A stretch of 64,000 nt of DNA from assembly GCA_921293015.1 (NCBI GenBank), contig OV121084.1:27032946-27096945 (forward strand), given 5' to 3'. Position numbers and translations under genes: made by a program. This DNA comes from Phorcus lineatus (lineage: Eukaryota > Mollusca > Gastropoda > Trochida > Trochidae). The notes beneath the pieces were generated by a model. The model was not told where the DNA came from, did not search any database, and was given only the letters and a program-made list of their open reading frames with translations. This document shows, piece after piece, positions 25,031 to 36,093 of the stretch. Numbering within the stretch: the first letter of the stretch is position 1; each line of letters opens with the position of its first letter.

Positions 25031-26167
25031 TATATATTAGCACCATAAAAGGTTTAAAAAGAACGAAAATCATAAGTTCCAGGTCAACCAAAACGTCGGC
25101 ATCAACAGAAAAGATAAATAAAATCCATGATCTGATAATTAATGACCGGCGAGTTGCCAAACGATTCCTTACGAGTAGGTCGCGTAAACCATGAACAAGT
25201 TTATGTATAATGTCGGTATCTTTGGAAATCACAAAGGCTTCTGCACTATAGGTGCCAAAACCTTAGACACCTATATATGTAGATCAAAGACACATCATGT
25301 CAAAAGAGAGTATAGCTTTGTTTGAAGGCGACAGCTTCCGTGAACAAAGTAAACTTGGATTCACCTCTTTTAGGCCTCATGCAAGTTCTCTGTGATTCTG
25401 GAATATCCCCATTGTAGATTACCTCCAAAAGGGTCGAACAATTAACGGCATATACTTATAAGGCAATTTAGGCAAGTATTCAAGAAGGAGATCCCCCTCC
25501 CCCAATCGCTTCGATTTCTGGCTGTTGCCTGCTTTGAAGATATGTCTTTCTGCTAAGTATTTCCGGTGCGGCAGACCATGAGTTCTTGAAAAGTTACACG
25601 AACTTTTCTTTAGCTGTTTTATATAGTCTGATGTTCAATAACTTTTATTGGACGCCATTGTTTTCGGGCATTTGGGGATGAAAATGTAGGCTTGTGTTTT
25701 CAAATCAACCTATGTGAGATATTACCGCATTTTAAGGCCAAAAAAATGTCTTGACCAAACACTTCCTTTAAATTATAAGGAGAAAGAAATATGGATCATA
25801 GAAAGCCGGTGAAAATAGAGCCAGAGACAGGGTCTAATTAGAAAGTGCTTTGCCATATGCGCTTTTATGTGTATGGAAATCATACAGTGAAGCTTGCAAT
25901 GAAAATCATAAATATTTTTATTTCCACCAACGACAGCATGATTCATGGAGGCATTTAGGCGAGGGCGACGACGATTAGGTCTAACTTTCAGTTCAAATAA
26001 TGACTTTTTGCCGATATAATGACCATTTACTAAACATAACAACTCCCAGTGTCTATAAATCATACTTAATAATTCAAGTTATCTCACAGTATAACAAACA
26101 TGAATTTCTCAAAAAAATGTAAAATAAACGCTCTGTAAAACTGCGTAATAACATCAACTAATTAGGA

Positions 26168-26171
26168 TTGC
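26168..26171 (+). repeat. Target-site duplication TTGC (left)
   Basis: TTGC immediately before the first LTR matches TTGC at 42246-42249 immediately after the third LTR. The preceding A also matches the last base of the LTR, so a 5-bp ATTGC reading is equally possible. Confidence 0.75.
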
Positions 26172-27695
26172 TGTGAAGAGGGTTGTGAACCTCGGCAATT
26201 CTCGTACATTTCCGTATCTCTTATCTGTGAATCAGTAACCTAATCCTTATTATCTTTTGTTTATTTTCCATTCAAACCTGGTCATTCTAAAGTATTTAAC
26301 TGATAATGGTTCTGATCAGAAATTATTCAAAATTGAAAGACTTTTTGGTGTAAGCATCTTGTGTGACACGTAGTCATTCCAGCCAAGTCACCAAAGAGAA
26401 CGGAGGCAAGAAATTTAGCTGGAATGCCAAATTTATGAAGTCTCAGATTTAAGCTGTAAGTACACTTCCCCTTGCTATGAAATTGTTTTTTGTAATAATT
26501 TTCAATCTATATTTTGTTGTTGTGAATTGTTTATATAAAGAACTTTGTAATTTTGTAATGATGTGTTAAAGACAATGTCATTGATAAAGATAAATATTTC
26601 TTATAACAAAGTTATCTTTTATGAAAAGTATATAGAAACTGTTAGTTGCATAGTTTGAAGCACTCATTTAATACTTATTTTTTTGTTTAAAAAGCAAAGT
26701 ATTTGTCTATTGAATAAATGGGCCAAAGTTGTAGTTTTCTATGTGAAACCAAAGGAATGTAACTTGGTCGTAGTTATCACTCCAAGTCATCTCTCTTGGA
26801 GTCAACTAACTGGCCATTGTGATTCAGACTCACAGGAGTTGTGTCCCTTAGTTGAGCCGTAGTGTGCTCACTGCTTGCAATTGTAACTAGTCCTATCTAA
26901 GCCGATTCCATCAGAGTAGCCAGCTGCATTCATGCCTCAAATGGAGTTACCTCCCTTTGACACTGAAGGTTACATAGAGACCAATTATAAACTTTGTTAA
27001 CATATTCAGGTTGTAGAAGTTGTTTTGTACTTGTTCACTTCCAGATTGGATGAGATTGTGTGTGAAAATATAATAAATGATTAAGATTAAATGATTTATA
27101 TATTTTCATCTTTGTGCCAAAAGAAAGAATTGGTATTTTCTTTATTGTTCTTTCTATTATTCAATAGAATGGTGCTATGGAAGAATATGATGTGACGAAA
27201 ACTTTATAGTTGCTGTATTGTCACCTGGGGGTGAGTGGCATTGAAAGTCATATTATGTTTTAGAAACATACTTTGTAACAGTTTTGTATTTCTTTCAATA
27301 TTCTTTTGAATACCAGTATCACTTGTACTATTACATAATGTTGTAGATTAGATATAAAATATATTGACAATGAGTTTATTTCGTCAAGTGTTTTAATTGT
27401 ACAAGTTTTTGATGTTTTCAATCTTGTATGAATTAATTGGTTTTAGCAAAATGTATGTTTTATCACTTTACAATGTTAAATGAACGAGATGATTTTATCT
27501 GACTGAAGTAATGTTTTTGCTCCTCAGTTTAAATGATTTCTTGTTGGTTCTGACCATTTATATTGTATTGTAATATAGAACATTTGTGTTATTTTTAGGT
27601 TTTTCTTACTTCACAAAGGATCCGTCCACGTGTGACAGGATGTAATAAAATCTACTCATGTCAACACAGCCTTGTGTCATATTTTGCCCCCCACA
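26172..27695 (+). repeat. Ty3/Gypsy LTR, copy 1 (5')
   Basis: 1524 bp, beginning TGTGAAGAGGGTTG and ending CCCCCCACA. It contains several AATAAA signals, the last about 50 bp before the 3' end, which could serve as the polyadenylation signal of the element. It is the promoter for the first gag-pol unit. Confidence 0.95.
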
Positions 27696-27700
27696 ACTTT

Positions 27701-27718
27701 TGGTGTCAGAAGTGGGAT
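27701..27718 (+). other. Primer binding site, copy 1
   Basis: TGGTGTCAGAAGTGGGAT begins five bases after the LTR. It is complementary over 18 bases to the 3' end (with CCA) of animal tRNA-Leu(CAA) as I recall that sequence. This is where reverse transcription would be primed. Confidence 0.75.
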
Positions 27719-27909
27719 GGACACAAGGTTCTGAAGGCTAAGAAAACCCCTAGGATGACAGAGACCGGGAGGCGATGATAGACTACAGCGTCTGTGAGTG
27801 ACTCAAAGTGAATTGGACTTTCTGTTCTTGTCAGTATTAACTGATTAGACAAGTGCATGTTGATTTATTTTTTGTTTCACCTTAAGGTCTATCAAAAGTG
27901 TTTTGATGT

Positions 27910-28818
27910 TTGTATTTTAAGTTTTTGAGATTGAATATGGCTGAAAAGAATTCTAGGGATTTGTCTGGTGCAGGCCAAGATGATGTTGCTCGTCTGGAGG
28001 AGGAGCTGAGCAGGATGAGACTGCAGCTGAAGGAACAGCAGGAACTTCTTCAGAGCAAGACTTCAAAACCCCTTGTTCTTGCCACTGGAAGGCAAATTCC
28101 TGTTTTCCGGGACAAGCCCTCAAGGTCCGGGGAAATATCCCTAGAAGACTGGCTTCTGGACATCAAATGTACCGTTGATGCCAGAAAGCTCCAGAAGGAC
28201 GACCATGCTCTCCTCTTAATTCAAAATCTTGGAGGAAGAGCAAGACAAGAGATCCTTGCTAGAGGTGACACGATTAAGAACTCCCCTTTGGACATCATCA
28301 AGGTCTTGAGGAAGGTTTTTGGTTCCGGAAGTGACCTTCCAACTGCTCAACATCGGTTTTACTCATATCGCCAGAAACCGGGACAAGACCTTATAACAGT
28401 GTCATTAGATCTGATCAATCTTTATGAAAAGATTACAGAGATTGAACCCTCCTTCGAGGCACAAAGAGTCAGTGCCCTGAAGAGCCAGTTCGCAGAGGCT
28501 GCAATAAGTGACACAGTTCAGAGGGAGATAAGGCGACTCATCACTGAACAGCCAGGATTGGATTTCTTCGACCTAAGGGATCGCCTTATTCAATGGTGTG
28601 GGCAAGTAACCTCCACAAAGGAGAAAGCCCAGGTCGAAGAGGTGCACGTGGTCGAAGATCTTCTTAAGCAACAAGCCTTAATGCTACAAAACCAACAGCG
28701 TCAAATTGACAGCCTTTTAACAACTGTAAAGAAATTATCCAATACTGGCAGGGAGGTGTCTTGTTGGCGATGTGGACAAACAGGTCACTTCAAGAGAGAT
28801 TGCAAGCAGTCAAACTAG
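27910..28818 (+). CDS. gag: Gag of Ty3/Gypsy retrotransposon, copy 1
   Basis: The frame is 302 codons. The natural start is probably the second ATG at 27937 (MAEK), as the first is followed by an unremarkable segment. Residues 23-50 form a predicted coiled coil (LEEELSRMRLQLKEQQ). A capsid-like region follows, with wording (HRFYSYRQKPGQDL) that recalls the gag of PNMA/ZCCHC12-type domesticated capsids. A single CCHC zinc knuckle, C285-x2-C288-x4-H293-x4-C298, closes the protein and would bind RNA. The stop at 28816-28818 lies inside the start of pol, which is in the -1 frame. The protein forms the particle in which the RNA is copied. Confidence 0.92.
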   Translation: MYFKFLRLNMAEKNSRDLSGAGQDDVARLEEELSRMRLQLKEQQELLQSKTSKPLVLATGRQIPVFRDKPSRSGEISLEDWLLDIKCTVDARKLQKDDHALLLIQNLGGRARQEILARGDTIKNSPLDIIKVLRKVFGSGSDLPTAQHRFYSYRQKPGQDLITVSLDLINLYEKITEIEPSFEAQRVSALKSQFAEAAISDTVQREIRRLITEQPGLDFFDLRDRLIQWCGQVTSTKEKAQVEEVHVVEDLLKQQALMLQNQQRQIDSLLTTVKKLSNTGREVSCWRCGQTGHFKRDCKQSN

Positions 28819-31800
28819 ACATTCCCACTGTGGAGGACCACACAGTGGGAATGGAGCAAATAGATGTAGAAGGCGGTCCACCCTTACATAGGATTGTAGG
28901 GAAATGTCCTGTTGTGACTGTGTCTTGTGATGGGGTCAAGATGAAATGTCTTGTTGATACGGGCGCTCAAGTCTCCACTATTACAGAATCATTCTACAGG
29001 GAGATGTTTGAAACCAAGGAGTTGATTAACATAGGACATTTCATCAAGTTGACAGCTGCAAGTGGTCACAGGATACCCTACTTGGGTCTCCTTCTCCTAG
29101 ATGTTGTGACCTCTGGACGAAATTTAGGAACAGTTTGCTTTTTGATAGTCAAAGATCCAGTGGATGAAGACCTCAAAGAAAGAAAGCAAGTTATACCAGG
29201 AGTTCTTGGATCTAATGCTCTTAAAGAATTCAACGAAAAAGTAAACAATGAAAATATCAAATTACCAGAAGCTTTATCAAACATTTTGGCACTGTATGAA
29301 GAAGTTAATGTTAGGAACAGCCGTAGAATAAGACTGATAGGTGAGAAGAACAGGCCAGTGATCATACAAGCAAGATCTCTTCAAGTAGTAGAATGTTCAG
29401 TAAAGCCTTCAAAGATTGCCGTTACAGCCTTAGTGGAAGTTGATTCAACATTACCACTTCCGGGGGGATTGTCTCTAGGATCTGCAGTTGTAACAGTTGA
29501 TGAAACAGGCCGTGTACCAATCCAAGTTGCCAACTTTAGTGATAGCGACATCTATCTCCAACCTCGTACAGTTCTTGGTGTCCTCAACTCTACAGAAGTG
29601 GAACCTCAGATTGACCTGGTCTTTGTAAACCAAAATGAGATTCAAGTGACTGAAATTGGATCTTCACAACAAACAACTTTGATTCATGATTTACGCCAGC
29701 GTATGGGAATTAACAACAATCTTTCTGAAGAACAGAACAAGCAGTTAGACGAGGTACTGGAGAGAAATTTCGGCATTTTTGGAGAACACCCAGATGACAT
29801 TGGCTACTGTGATGCAATCAAGCATCATATAGTACTCGAAGATAACATACCAGTGCGAGTACCTCATAGAAGGGTTCCTCCAAGTCAATGGGCGGAAGTT
29901 AGAAACTACATCCAGAAATCACTCAGTATTGGATTGATACGAGAATCATCGAGTCCATATGCCTCGCCCGTAGTTTTAGTCAGGAAAGGGGACAAGTTGA
30001 GGGTTTGCTGTGACTATAGAGCCCTCAATCTTAAAACAAGGAAAGATGCCTACCCGCTTCCGCGGATAGATGAGGCTTTAACAGTATTGAAAGGTGCCAG
30101 GTACTTTTGCTCGCTGGACCTTGCACATGGCTTCCATCAAATTGCTGTCGCAGAAGAAGACATAGAGAAAACAGCATTTAGGGTTGGAACAGGGGGGTTG
30201 TATGAATATCTTCGAATGCCCTTTGGTTTGACAGGAGCCCCAGCAACCTTCATGAGACTGATGGATAAGATATTTGGCGATGAAAACTTTCAAACCTTAC
30301 TCATCTATCTTGATGACATTCTTATCTTTGGAACCACTTTTGAAGAAACATTATCACGTTTGGACATGGTTCTAAAGAGACTTACAAAATTCAACCTAAA
30401 AGTTAAACCAGAAAAATGTCAATTATTCAAGGAAAAATTACGTTATTTAGGCCATATTGTTTCAAAAGAAGGAATTTCAGCAGATCCAGAAAAAGTTAGC
30501 GCAGTAAGAGAGTGGAAAATACCTACTACTGAAACTCAACTTCGGGGGTTCCTGGGATTGGCAGGGTATTATCGAAAATTTGTACCCGCTTTTGCCGAAG
30601 TTGCTGCACCACTTCATGCTCTTCTCCACGGGAAGAAGACCGGAAAGAAAGGCAAGAGGACTACTCAGCCAGGCAGGGGGATGGGAGCTTGGGATGGCTC
30701 CTGTGATGAGGCCTTTCAGAAGCTAAAGGACAAGCTCACCTCTGCACCTATCTTAGGACATCCAGACTTCGAGAGGCCATATATCCTAGAGGTTGATGCA
30801 AGTCACCGTGGCCTCGGCGCAGTATTGTCACAAGATCAGGAGAAGGGCAGAGTAGTTTTGGCCTTTGCAAGTCGGTCTCTCAGACCTGCGGAGAGAAACA
30901 TGGAAAACTACAGCAGTAGAAAACTTGAACTGTTGGCTTTGAAGTGGGCTGTCACAGACAAGTTTAGGGACCTGCTACTTGGAACAGATTGTCATGTCTA
31001 TACTGACAATGATCCACTTAGCTATCTGCAAACAACCGCCAAGTTGGGAGCAACAGAAACAAGATGGGTGGGAGAACTGGCTCAATTTAATTTGACGATC
31101 AAACACCGATCTGGCAAGGTTAACAGGAACGCAGATTCTCTGAGCAGGAAGGAGCAGCATGGCGAAGAAATAGCCCGTCTTGAAAGTATCAGTGTTAGTC
31201 CGCAAGCTCTATCTATTTCAAGTCACATTCCGTCAACCTTGAGAGCCCAAATTAATGATGACGTTAGGACCATTAATAGAAGCAAATGTACCATTCCATC
31301 TCCACAGCATGACCCGCATTCCTTAACAGAAATTCCATCTATCAGTAGTAAGGAAATGAAGCAGTTACAGGCAGAAGATGATGGAATTTCAAGATTCCTT
31401 AACTACTTCAGGCAGGGAAGTCGACCTACTCCACGTGGAATGAGAAGACAGGGTACCGAAACCAGGAAACTTTTGAAATTATGGAAATCCTTAACCATTG
31501 AGAACCAAGTATTGTACCGGTGTATTCGTGAAAATGGCAGAGTCATCTATCAAGTTGTTGTTCCTAAGAAGCTGAGAGGAAGAATTCTAAAAGCAGGGCA
31601 TGACGAAAGCGGTCATCAATGCGCTGATAGAACTCTTTCCATCTTAAAATCTCGATGTTATTGGCCATACATGACAAGGGACATTGACACTTATTGTCAG
31701 AAATGTGAGCGATGTATGCTTGGAAAACATGGTCCCAATGTCAAACCAACCTTTGGCTCAATTATTGCCAGGAAACCTCTAGAAATTCTTGCCATGGATT

Positions 31801-33164
31801 TTACACTTTTGGAGAGAGGATATCATGGGTTTGAAAATGTCCTGGTATTAACAGATGTCTTCACAAAATATACACAAGCATTTCCAACAAAAGACCAATC
31901 TGCAAAGACAGTTGCAAAGATCCTTGTCAAGGAATGGTTTGCCAAGTTTGGGGTACCACATCGTCTTCACAGCGATCAGGGGAGATGCTTTGAGAGCAAG
32001 TTGGTACACGAGTTGTGCAACATATATGGAGTCAAGAAAACAAAGACCACTCCTTACCACCCAGAAGGAAATGCACAGTGTGAAAGATTCAACCGAACCA
32101 TGCATAATATGTTGCGAACACTGCCACCAGAGAAGAAGTCAAAATGGCCACAATTGTTACCAGAACTGATGTTTGCATATAACTGCACTCCACATGCAAC
32201 CACTGGATATTCTCCATACTATTTGTTCTACGGCAGAGACCCAAGACTTCCTCTTGACCTACTTCTAGTTGGCCAAACTTTAGACATGCCTGAAATTGAG
32301 TGGGTTACAGAACATCATCAACGTCTGAGAACAGCATTCAAGCAAGCGAGGGAACGAACAGAAGAAGAAGCTCTCAAAAGGCTGAAGACCTTGAACAAGA
32401 ATGCTGTAGATCTTGAAATTCCAGTTGGAGCGAGAGTTTTCATTAAAAATCACTTCAAAGGTAGACATAAGCTACAAGATATTTGGAACCCAGAGCCATT
32501 TAAGGTCATCGGAAAAATTGAACCATCTGTCTACATTGTGAAGTCACTCCATGGGGACAAGGAAAAATCACTACACAGACGAGAGATCCTTGATTCCAAG
32601 ACGCTAGTGATAGACATAAATCCAGCTTCCAGGATTGAGACTAAGATGGTGGAAAGAGAAGTAGAAGAAAGGGAGGAGAGTGTTGTCCATAATGAAGGTT
32701 TACCTGAATCTCGTCTTTTCTACGTTCAGGACTCAGAATTTGGAATGCAGGAATGTGGTCACCTTTCAGCAGGGGAGGATGGTGAAGCATTGATGCAAAG
32801 TGAATTGTCTGACGCCATTTCAAGTTGCAACAATGACGATATAACTTTTGGCCCTGGTATGGATGAGATGGACATGGACGAAGCAGAAAGTGTTTTGCCT
32901 GAAGCAGGGGAGGACGGGAAGGAAACAGTCAACGCTGTGAGTCCTTTGCCTCCAGTAGAGGTAGCACAGGAAGCAGTCCAGGAGGTCCAAACAAGAAGGA
33001 GTGAACGGTCAAGTGCCGGGATGCATTCCAATCCATTCAATCTCCCAAGATCAGCGGTGCAGAACGAAGTTACATCATCAGCAGTTGACCCTGCTGTGCT
33101 GACACATATGGCTCAGTCTCATCTTTTGCTTATGCAACTATTGGCAAATTCCGTCCAGAAATAG
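28761..33164 (+). CDS. pol: Pol polyprotein (protease-RT-RNase H-integrase), copy 1
   Basis: The frame is 1467 codons, -1 relative to gag and overlapping it by 58 bases, so expression as a Gag-Pol fusion by frameshifting is likely and the first ATG is probably not used. Domain order: aspartic protease with D66-T-G-A; reverse transcriptase with Y516-L-D518-D519; RNase H with D679; integrase with an H947/H952...C-C zinc segment and catalytic D1013, D1072, E1108 (35 residues between the last two); then a GPY/F-like segment (WNPEPFKVIGKI) without chromodomain. This order (RNase H before integrase) is that of Ty3/Gypsy. An acidic tail of about 180 residues ends with an RRSxR...NPFNLPRS motif. All catalytic residues are present, so the enzyme looks functional. 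Confidence 0.95.
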   Translation: MLAMWTNRSLQERLQAVKLDIPTVEDHTVGMEQIDVEGGPPLHRIVGKCPVVTVSCDGVKMKCLVDTGAQVSTITESFYREMFETKELINIGHFIKLTAASGHRIPYLGLLLLDVVTSGRNLGTVCFLIVKDPVDEDLKERKQVIPGVLGSNALKEFNEKVNNENIKLPEALSNILALYEEVNVRNSRRIRLIGEKNRPVIIQARSLQVVECSVKPSKIAVTALVEVDSTLPLPGGLSLGSAVVTVDETGRVPIQVANFSDSDIYLQPRTVLGVLNSTEVEPQIDLVFVNQNEIQVTEIGSSQQTTLIHDLRQRMGINNNLSEEQNKQLDEVLERNFGIFGEHPDDIGYCDAIKHHIVLEDNIPVRVPHRRVPPSQWAEVRNYIQKSLSIGLIRESSSPYASPVVLVRKGDKLRVCCDYRALNLKTRKDAYPLPRIDEALTVLKGARYFCSLDLAHGFHQIAVAEEDIEKTAFRVGTGGLYEYLRMPFGLTGAPATFMRLMDKIFGDENFQTLLIYLDDILIFGTTFEETLSRLDMVLKRLTKFNLKVKPEKCQLFKEKLRYLGHIVSKEGISADPEKVSAVREWKIPTTETQLRGFLGLAGYYRKFVPAFAEVAAPLHALLHGKKTGKKGKRTTQPGRGMGAWDGSCDEAFQKLKDKLTSAPILGHPDFERPYILEVDASHRGLGAVLSQDQEKGRVVLAFASRSLRPAERNMENYSSRKLELLALKWAVTDKFRDLLLGTDCHVYTDNDPLSYLQTTAKLGATETRWVGELAQFNLTIKHRSGKVNRNADSLSRKEQHGEEIARLESISVSPQALSISSHIPSTLRAQINDDVRTINRSKCTIPSPQHDPHSLTEIPSISSKEMKQLQAEDDGISRFLNYFRQGSRPTPRGMRRQGTETRKLLKLWKSLTIENQVLYRCIRENGRVIYQVVVPKKLRGRILKAGHDESGHQCADRTLSILKSRCYWPYMTRDIDTYCQKCERCMLGKHGPNVKPTFGSIIARKPLEILAMDFTLLERGYHGFENVLVLTDVFTKYTQAFPTKDQSAKTVAKILVKEWFAKFGVPHRLHSDQGRCFESKLVHELCNIYGVKKTKTTPYHPEGNAQCERFNRTMHNMLRTLPPEKKSKWPQLLPELMFAYNCTPHATTGYSPYYLFYGRDPRLPLDLLLVGQTLDMPEIEWVTEHHQRLRTAFKQARERTEEEALKRLKTLNKNAVDLEIPVGARVFIKNHFKGRHKLQDIWNPEPFKVIGKIEPSVYIVKSLHGDKEKSLHRREILDSKTLVIDINPASRIETKMVEREVEEREESVVHNEGLPESRLFYVQDSEFGMQECGHLSAGEDGEALMQSELSDAISSCNNDDITFGPGMDEMDMDEAESVLPEAGEDGKETVNAVSPLPPVEVAQEAVQEVQTRRSERSSAGMHSNPFNLPRSAVQNEVTSSAVDPAVLTHMAQSHLLLMQLLANSVQK

Positions 33165-33437
33165 TTAACTTCAGCCTATTCATTTCATTCTACGTCATAC
33201 TGTTAGGATAGATAAGGATTTACATGTATTAGTCTCTTCCTCAGGTATTCCTTTTATCATTTTCTTAGTTTGTTTTGAATTTCATTGATGATTGTTTGCT
33301 GGTGTTTTGCAAACTGATGTGTATGAGATAGATCTTGTGTACATGATAGTTAGTAATAATGTATGCGGTTAATATTGAACTCATGTCATGATTGTTTGTA
33401 CTCAAATTGCTTATAGTTGCCAGTGTCAACTATTTCA

Positions 33438-33446
33438 GCAGGGGAG
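33438..33446 (+). other. Polypurine tract, copy 1
   Basis: GCAGGGGAG directly precedes the TGTG of the second LTR and would prime plus-strand DNA synthesis. Between the pol stop and this site (33165-33446) there is no envelope-type frame. Confidence 0.65.
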
Positions 33447-34970
33447 TGTGAAGAGGGTTGTGAACCTCGGCAATTCTCGTACATTTCCGTATCTCTTATC
33501 TGTGAATCAGTAACCTAATCCTTATTATCTTTTGTTTATTTTCCATTCAAACCTGGTCATTCTAAAGTATTTAACTGATAATGGTTCTGATCAGAAATTA
33601 TTCAAAATTGAAAGACTTTTTGGTGTAAGCATCTTGTGTGACACGTAGTCATTCCAGCCAAGTCACCAAAGAGAACGGAGGCAAGAAATTTAGCTGGAAT
33701 GCCAAATTTATGAAGTCTCAGATTTAAGCTGTAAGTACACTTCCCCTTGCTATGAAATTGTTTTTTGTAATAATTTTCAATCTATATTTTGTTGTTGTGA
33801 ATTGTTTATATAAAGAACTTTGTAATTTTGTAATGATGTGTTAAAGACAATGTCATTGATAAAGATAAATATTTCTTATAACAAAGTTATCTTTTATGAA
33901 AAGTATATAGAAACTGTTAGTTGCATAGTTTGAAGCACTCATTTAATACTTATTTTTTTGTTTAAAAAGCAAAGTATTTGTCTATTGAATAAATGGGCCA
34001 AAGTTGTAGTTTTCTATGTGAAACCAAAGGAATGTAACTTGGTCGTAGTTATCACTCCAAGTCATCTCTCTTGGAGTCAACTAACTGGCCATTGTGATTC
34101 AGACTCACAGGAGTTGTGTCCCTTAGTTGAGCCGTAGTGTGCTCACTGCTTGCAATTGTAACTAGTCCTATCTAAGCCGATTCCATCAGAGTAGCCAGCT
34201 GCATTCATGCCTCAAATGGAGTTACCTCCCTTTGACACTGAAGGTTACATAGAGACCAATTATAAACTTTGTTAACATATTCAGGTTGTAGAAGTTGTTT
34301 TGTACTTGTTCACTTCCAGATTGGATGAGATTGTGTGTGAAAATATAATAAATGATTAAGATTAAATGATTTATATATTTTCATCTTTGTGCCAAAAGAA
34401 AGAATTGGTATTTTCTTTATTGTTCTTTCTATTATTCAATAGAATGGTGCTATGGAAGAATATGATGTGACGAAAACTTTATAGTTGCTGTATTGTCACC
34501 TGGGGGTGAGTGGCATTGAAAGTCATATTATGTTTTAGAAACATACTTTGTAACAGTTTTGTATTTCTTTCAATATTCTTTTGAATACCAGTATCACTTG
34601 TACTATTACATAATGTTGTAGATTAGATATAAAATATATTGACAATGAGTTTATTTCGTCAAGTGTTTTAATTGTACAAGTTTTTGATGTTTTCAATCTT
34701 GTATGAATTAATTGGTTTTAGCAAAATGTATGTTTTATCACTTTACAATGTTAAATGAACGAGATGATTTTATCTGACTGAAGTAATGTTTTTGCTCCTC
34801 AGTTTAAATGATTTCTTGTTGGTTCTGACCATTTATATTGTATTGTAATATAGAACATTTGTGTTATTTTTAGGTTTTTCTTACTTCACAAAGGATCCGT
34901 CCACGTGTGACAGGATGTAATAAAATCTACTCATGTCAACACAGCCTTGTGTCATATTTTGCCCCCCACA
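33447..34970 (+). repeat. Ty3/Gypsy LTR, copy 2 (shared middle LTR)
   Basis: The same 1524-bp sequence as copy 1. It serves as 3' LTR of the first unit and 5' LTR of the second. No target duplication or other sequence separates the two units here. Confidence 0.95.
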
Positions 34971-34975
34971 ACTTT

Positions 34976-34993
34976 TGGTGTCAGAAGTGGGAT
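34976..34993 (+). other. Primer binding site, copy 2
   Basis: Identical to the first primer binding site, matching tRNA-Leu(CAA), five bases after the middle LTR. Confidence 0.75.
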
Positions 34994-35184
34994 GGACACA
35001 AGGTTCTGAAGGCTAAGAAAACCCCTAGGATGACAGAGACCGGGAGGCGATGATAGACTACAGCGTCTGTGAGTGACTCAAAGTGAATTGGACTTTCTGT
35101 TCTTGTCAGTATTAACTGATTAGACAAGTGCATGTTGATTTATTTTTTGTTTCACCTTAAGGTCTATCAAAAGTGTTTTGATGT

Positions 35185-36093
35185 TTGTATTTTAAGTTTT
35201 TGAGATTGAATATGGCTGAAAAGAATTCTAGGGATTTGTCTGGTGCAGGCCAAGATGATGTTGCTCGTCTGGAGGAGGAGCTGAGCAGGATGAGACTGCA
35301 GCTGAAGGAACAGCAGGAACTTCTTCAGAGCAAGACTTCAAAACCCCTTGTTCTTGCCACTGGAAGGCAAATTCCTGTTTTCCGGGACAAGCCCTCAAGG
35401 TCCGGGGAAATATCCCTAGAAGACTGGCTTCTGGACATCAAATGTACCGTTGATGCCAGAAAGCTCCAGAAGGACGACCATGCTCTCCTCTTAATTCAAA
35501 ATCTTGGAGGAAGAGCAAGACAAGAGATCCTTGCTAGAGGTGACACGATTAAGAACTCCCCTTTGGACATCATCAAGGTCTTGAGGAAGGTTTTTGGTTC
35601 CGGAAGTGACCTTCCAACTGCTCAACATCGGTTTTACTCATATCGCCAGAAACCGGGACAAGACCTTATAACAGTGTCATTAGATCTGATCAATCTTTAT
35701 GAAAAGATTACAGAGATTGAACCCTCCTTCGAGGCACAAAGAGTCAGTGCCCTGAAGAGCCAGTTCGCAGAGGCTGCAATAAGTGACACAGTTCAGAGGG
35801 AGATAAGGCGACTCATCACTGAACAGCCAGGATTGGATTTCTTCGACCTAAGGGATCGCCTTATTCAATGGTGTGGGCAAGTAACCTCCACAAAGGAGAA
35901 AGCCCAGGTCGAAGAGGTGCACGTGGTCGAAGATCTTCTTAAGCAACAAGCCTTAATGCTACAAAACCAACAGCGTCAAATTGACAGCCTTTTAACAACT
36001 GTAAAGAAATTATCCAATACTGGCAGGGAGGTGTCTTGTTGGCGATGTGGACAAACAGGTCACTTCAAGAGAGATTGCAAGCAGTCAAACTAG
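35185..36093 (+). CDS. gag: Gag of Ty3/Gypsy retrotransposon, copy 2
   Basis: The protein is identical to the first Gag (302 codons, likely start at 35212). It has the N-terminal coiled coil, the capsid-like centre and one CCHC zinc knuckle at residues 285-298. It overlaps pol by 58 bases. Identity at this level means either a very recent duplication or an assembly repeat. Confidence 0.92.
   Translation: MYFKFLRLNMAEKNSRDLSGAGQDDVARLEEELSRMRLQLKEQQELLQSKTSKPLVLATGRQIPVFRDKPSRSGEISLEDWLLDIKCTVDARKLQKDDHALLLIQNLGGRARQEILARGDTIKNSPLDIIKVLRKVFGSGSDLPTAQHRFYSYRQKPGQDLITVSLDLINLYEKITEIEPSFEAQRVSALKSQFAEAAISDTVQREIRRLITEQPGLDFFDLRDRLIQWCGQVTSTKEKAQVEEVHVVEDLLKQQALMLQNQQRQIDSLLTTVKKLSNTGREVSCWRCGQTGHFKRDCKQSN

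Larger units (their letters stand above)
24400..26167. other. Intergenic DNA with repeat remnants
   Basis: This lies between the thyroglobulin-domain promoter and the retrotransposon array. It holds a diverged repeat copy (24811-25030) and a G22 tract. Open frames at 25020-25232 and 25773-26063 on the minus strand show no recognisable motif or splice context, and I do not call them genes. Confidence 0.5.

Noticed and set aside
28761..28818. Readthrough of the gag stop as the route to Pol
   Set aside because: Pol is in the -1 frame, so suppression of the gag stop in frame would not reach it.
29078..29365. Antisense genes within pol
   Set aside because: Several minus-strand frames exist in both units, but they are shadows of the pol reading frame without motifs of their own.
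33165..33446. Envelope gene after pol
   Set aside because: Only 282 bp separate pol from the polypurine tract and LTR, with no suitable frame.
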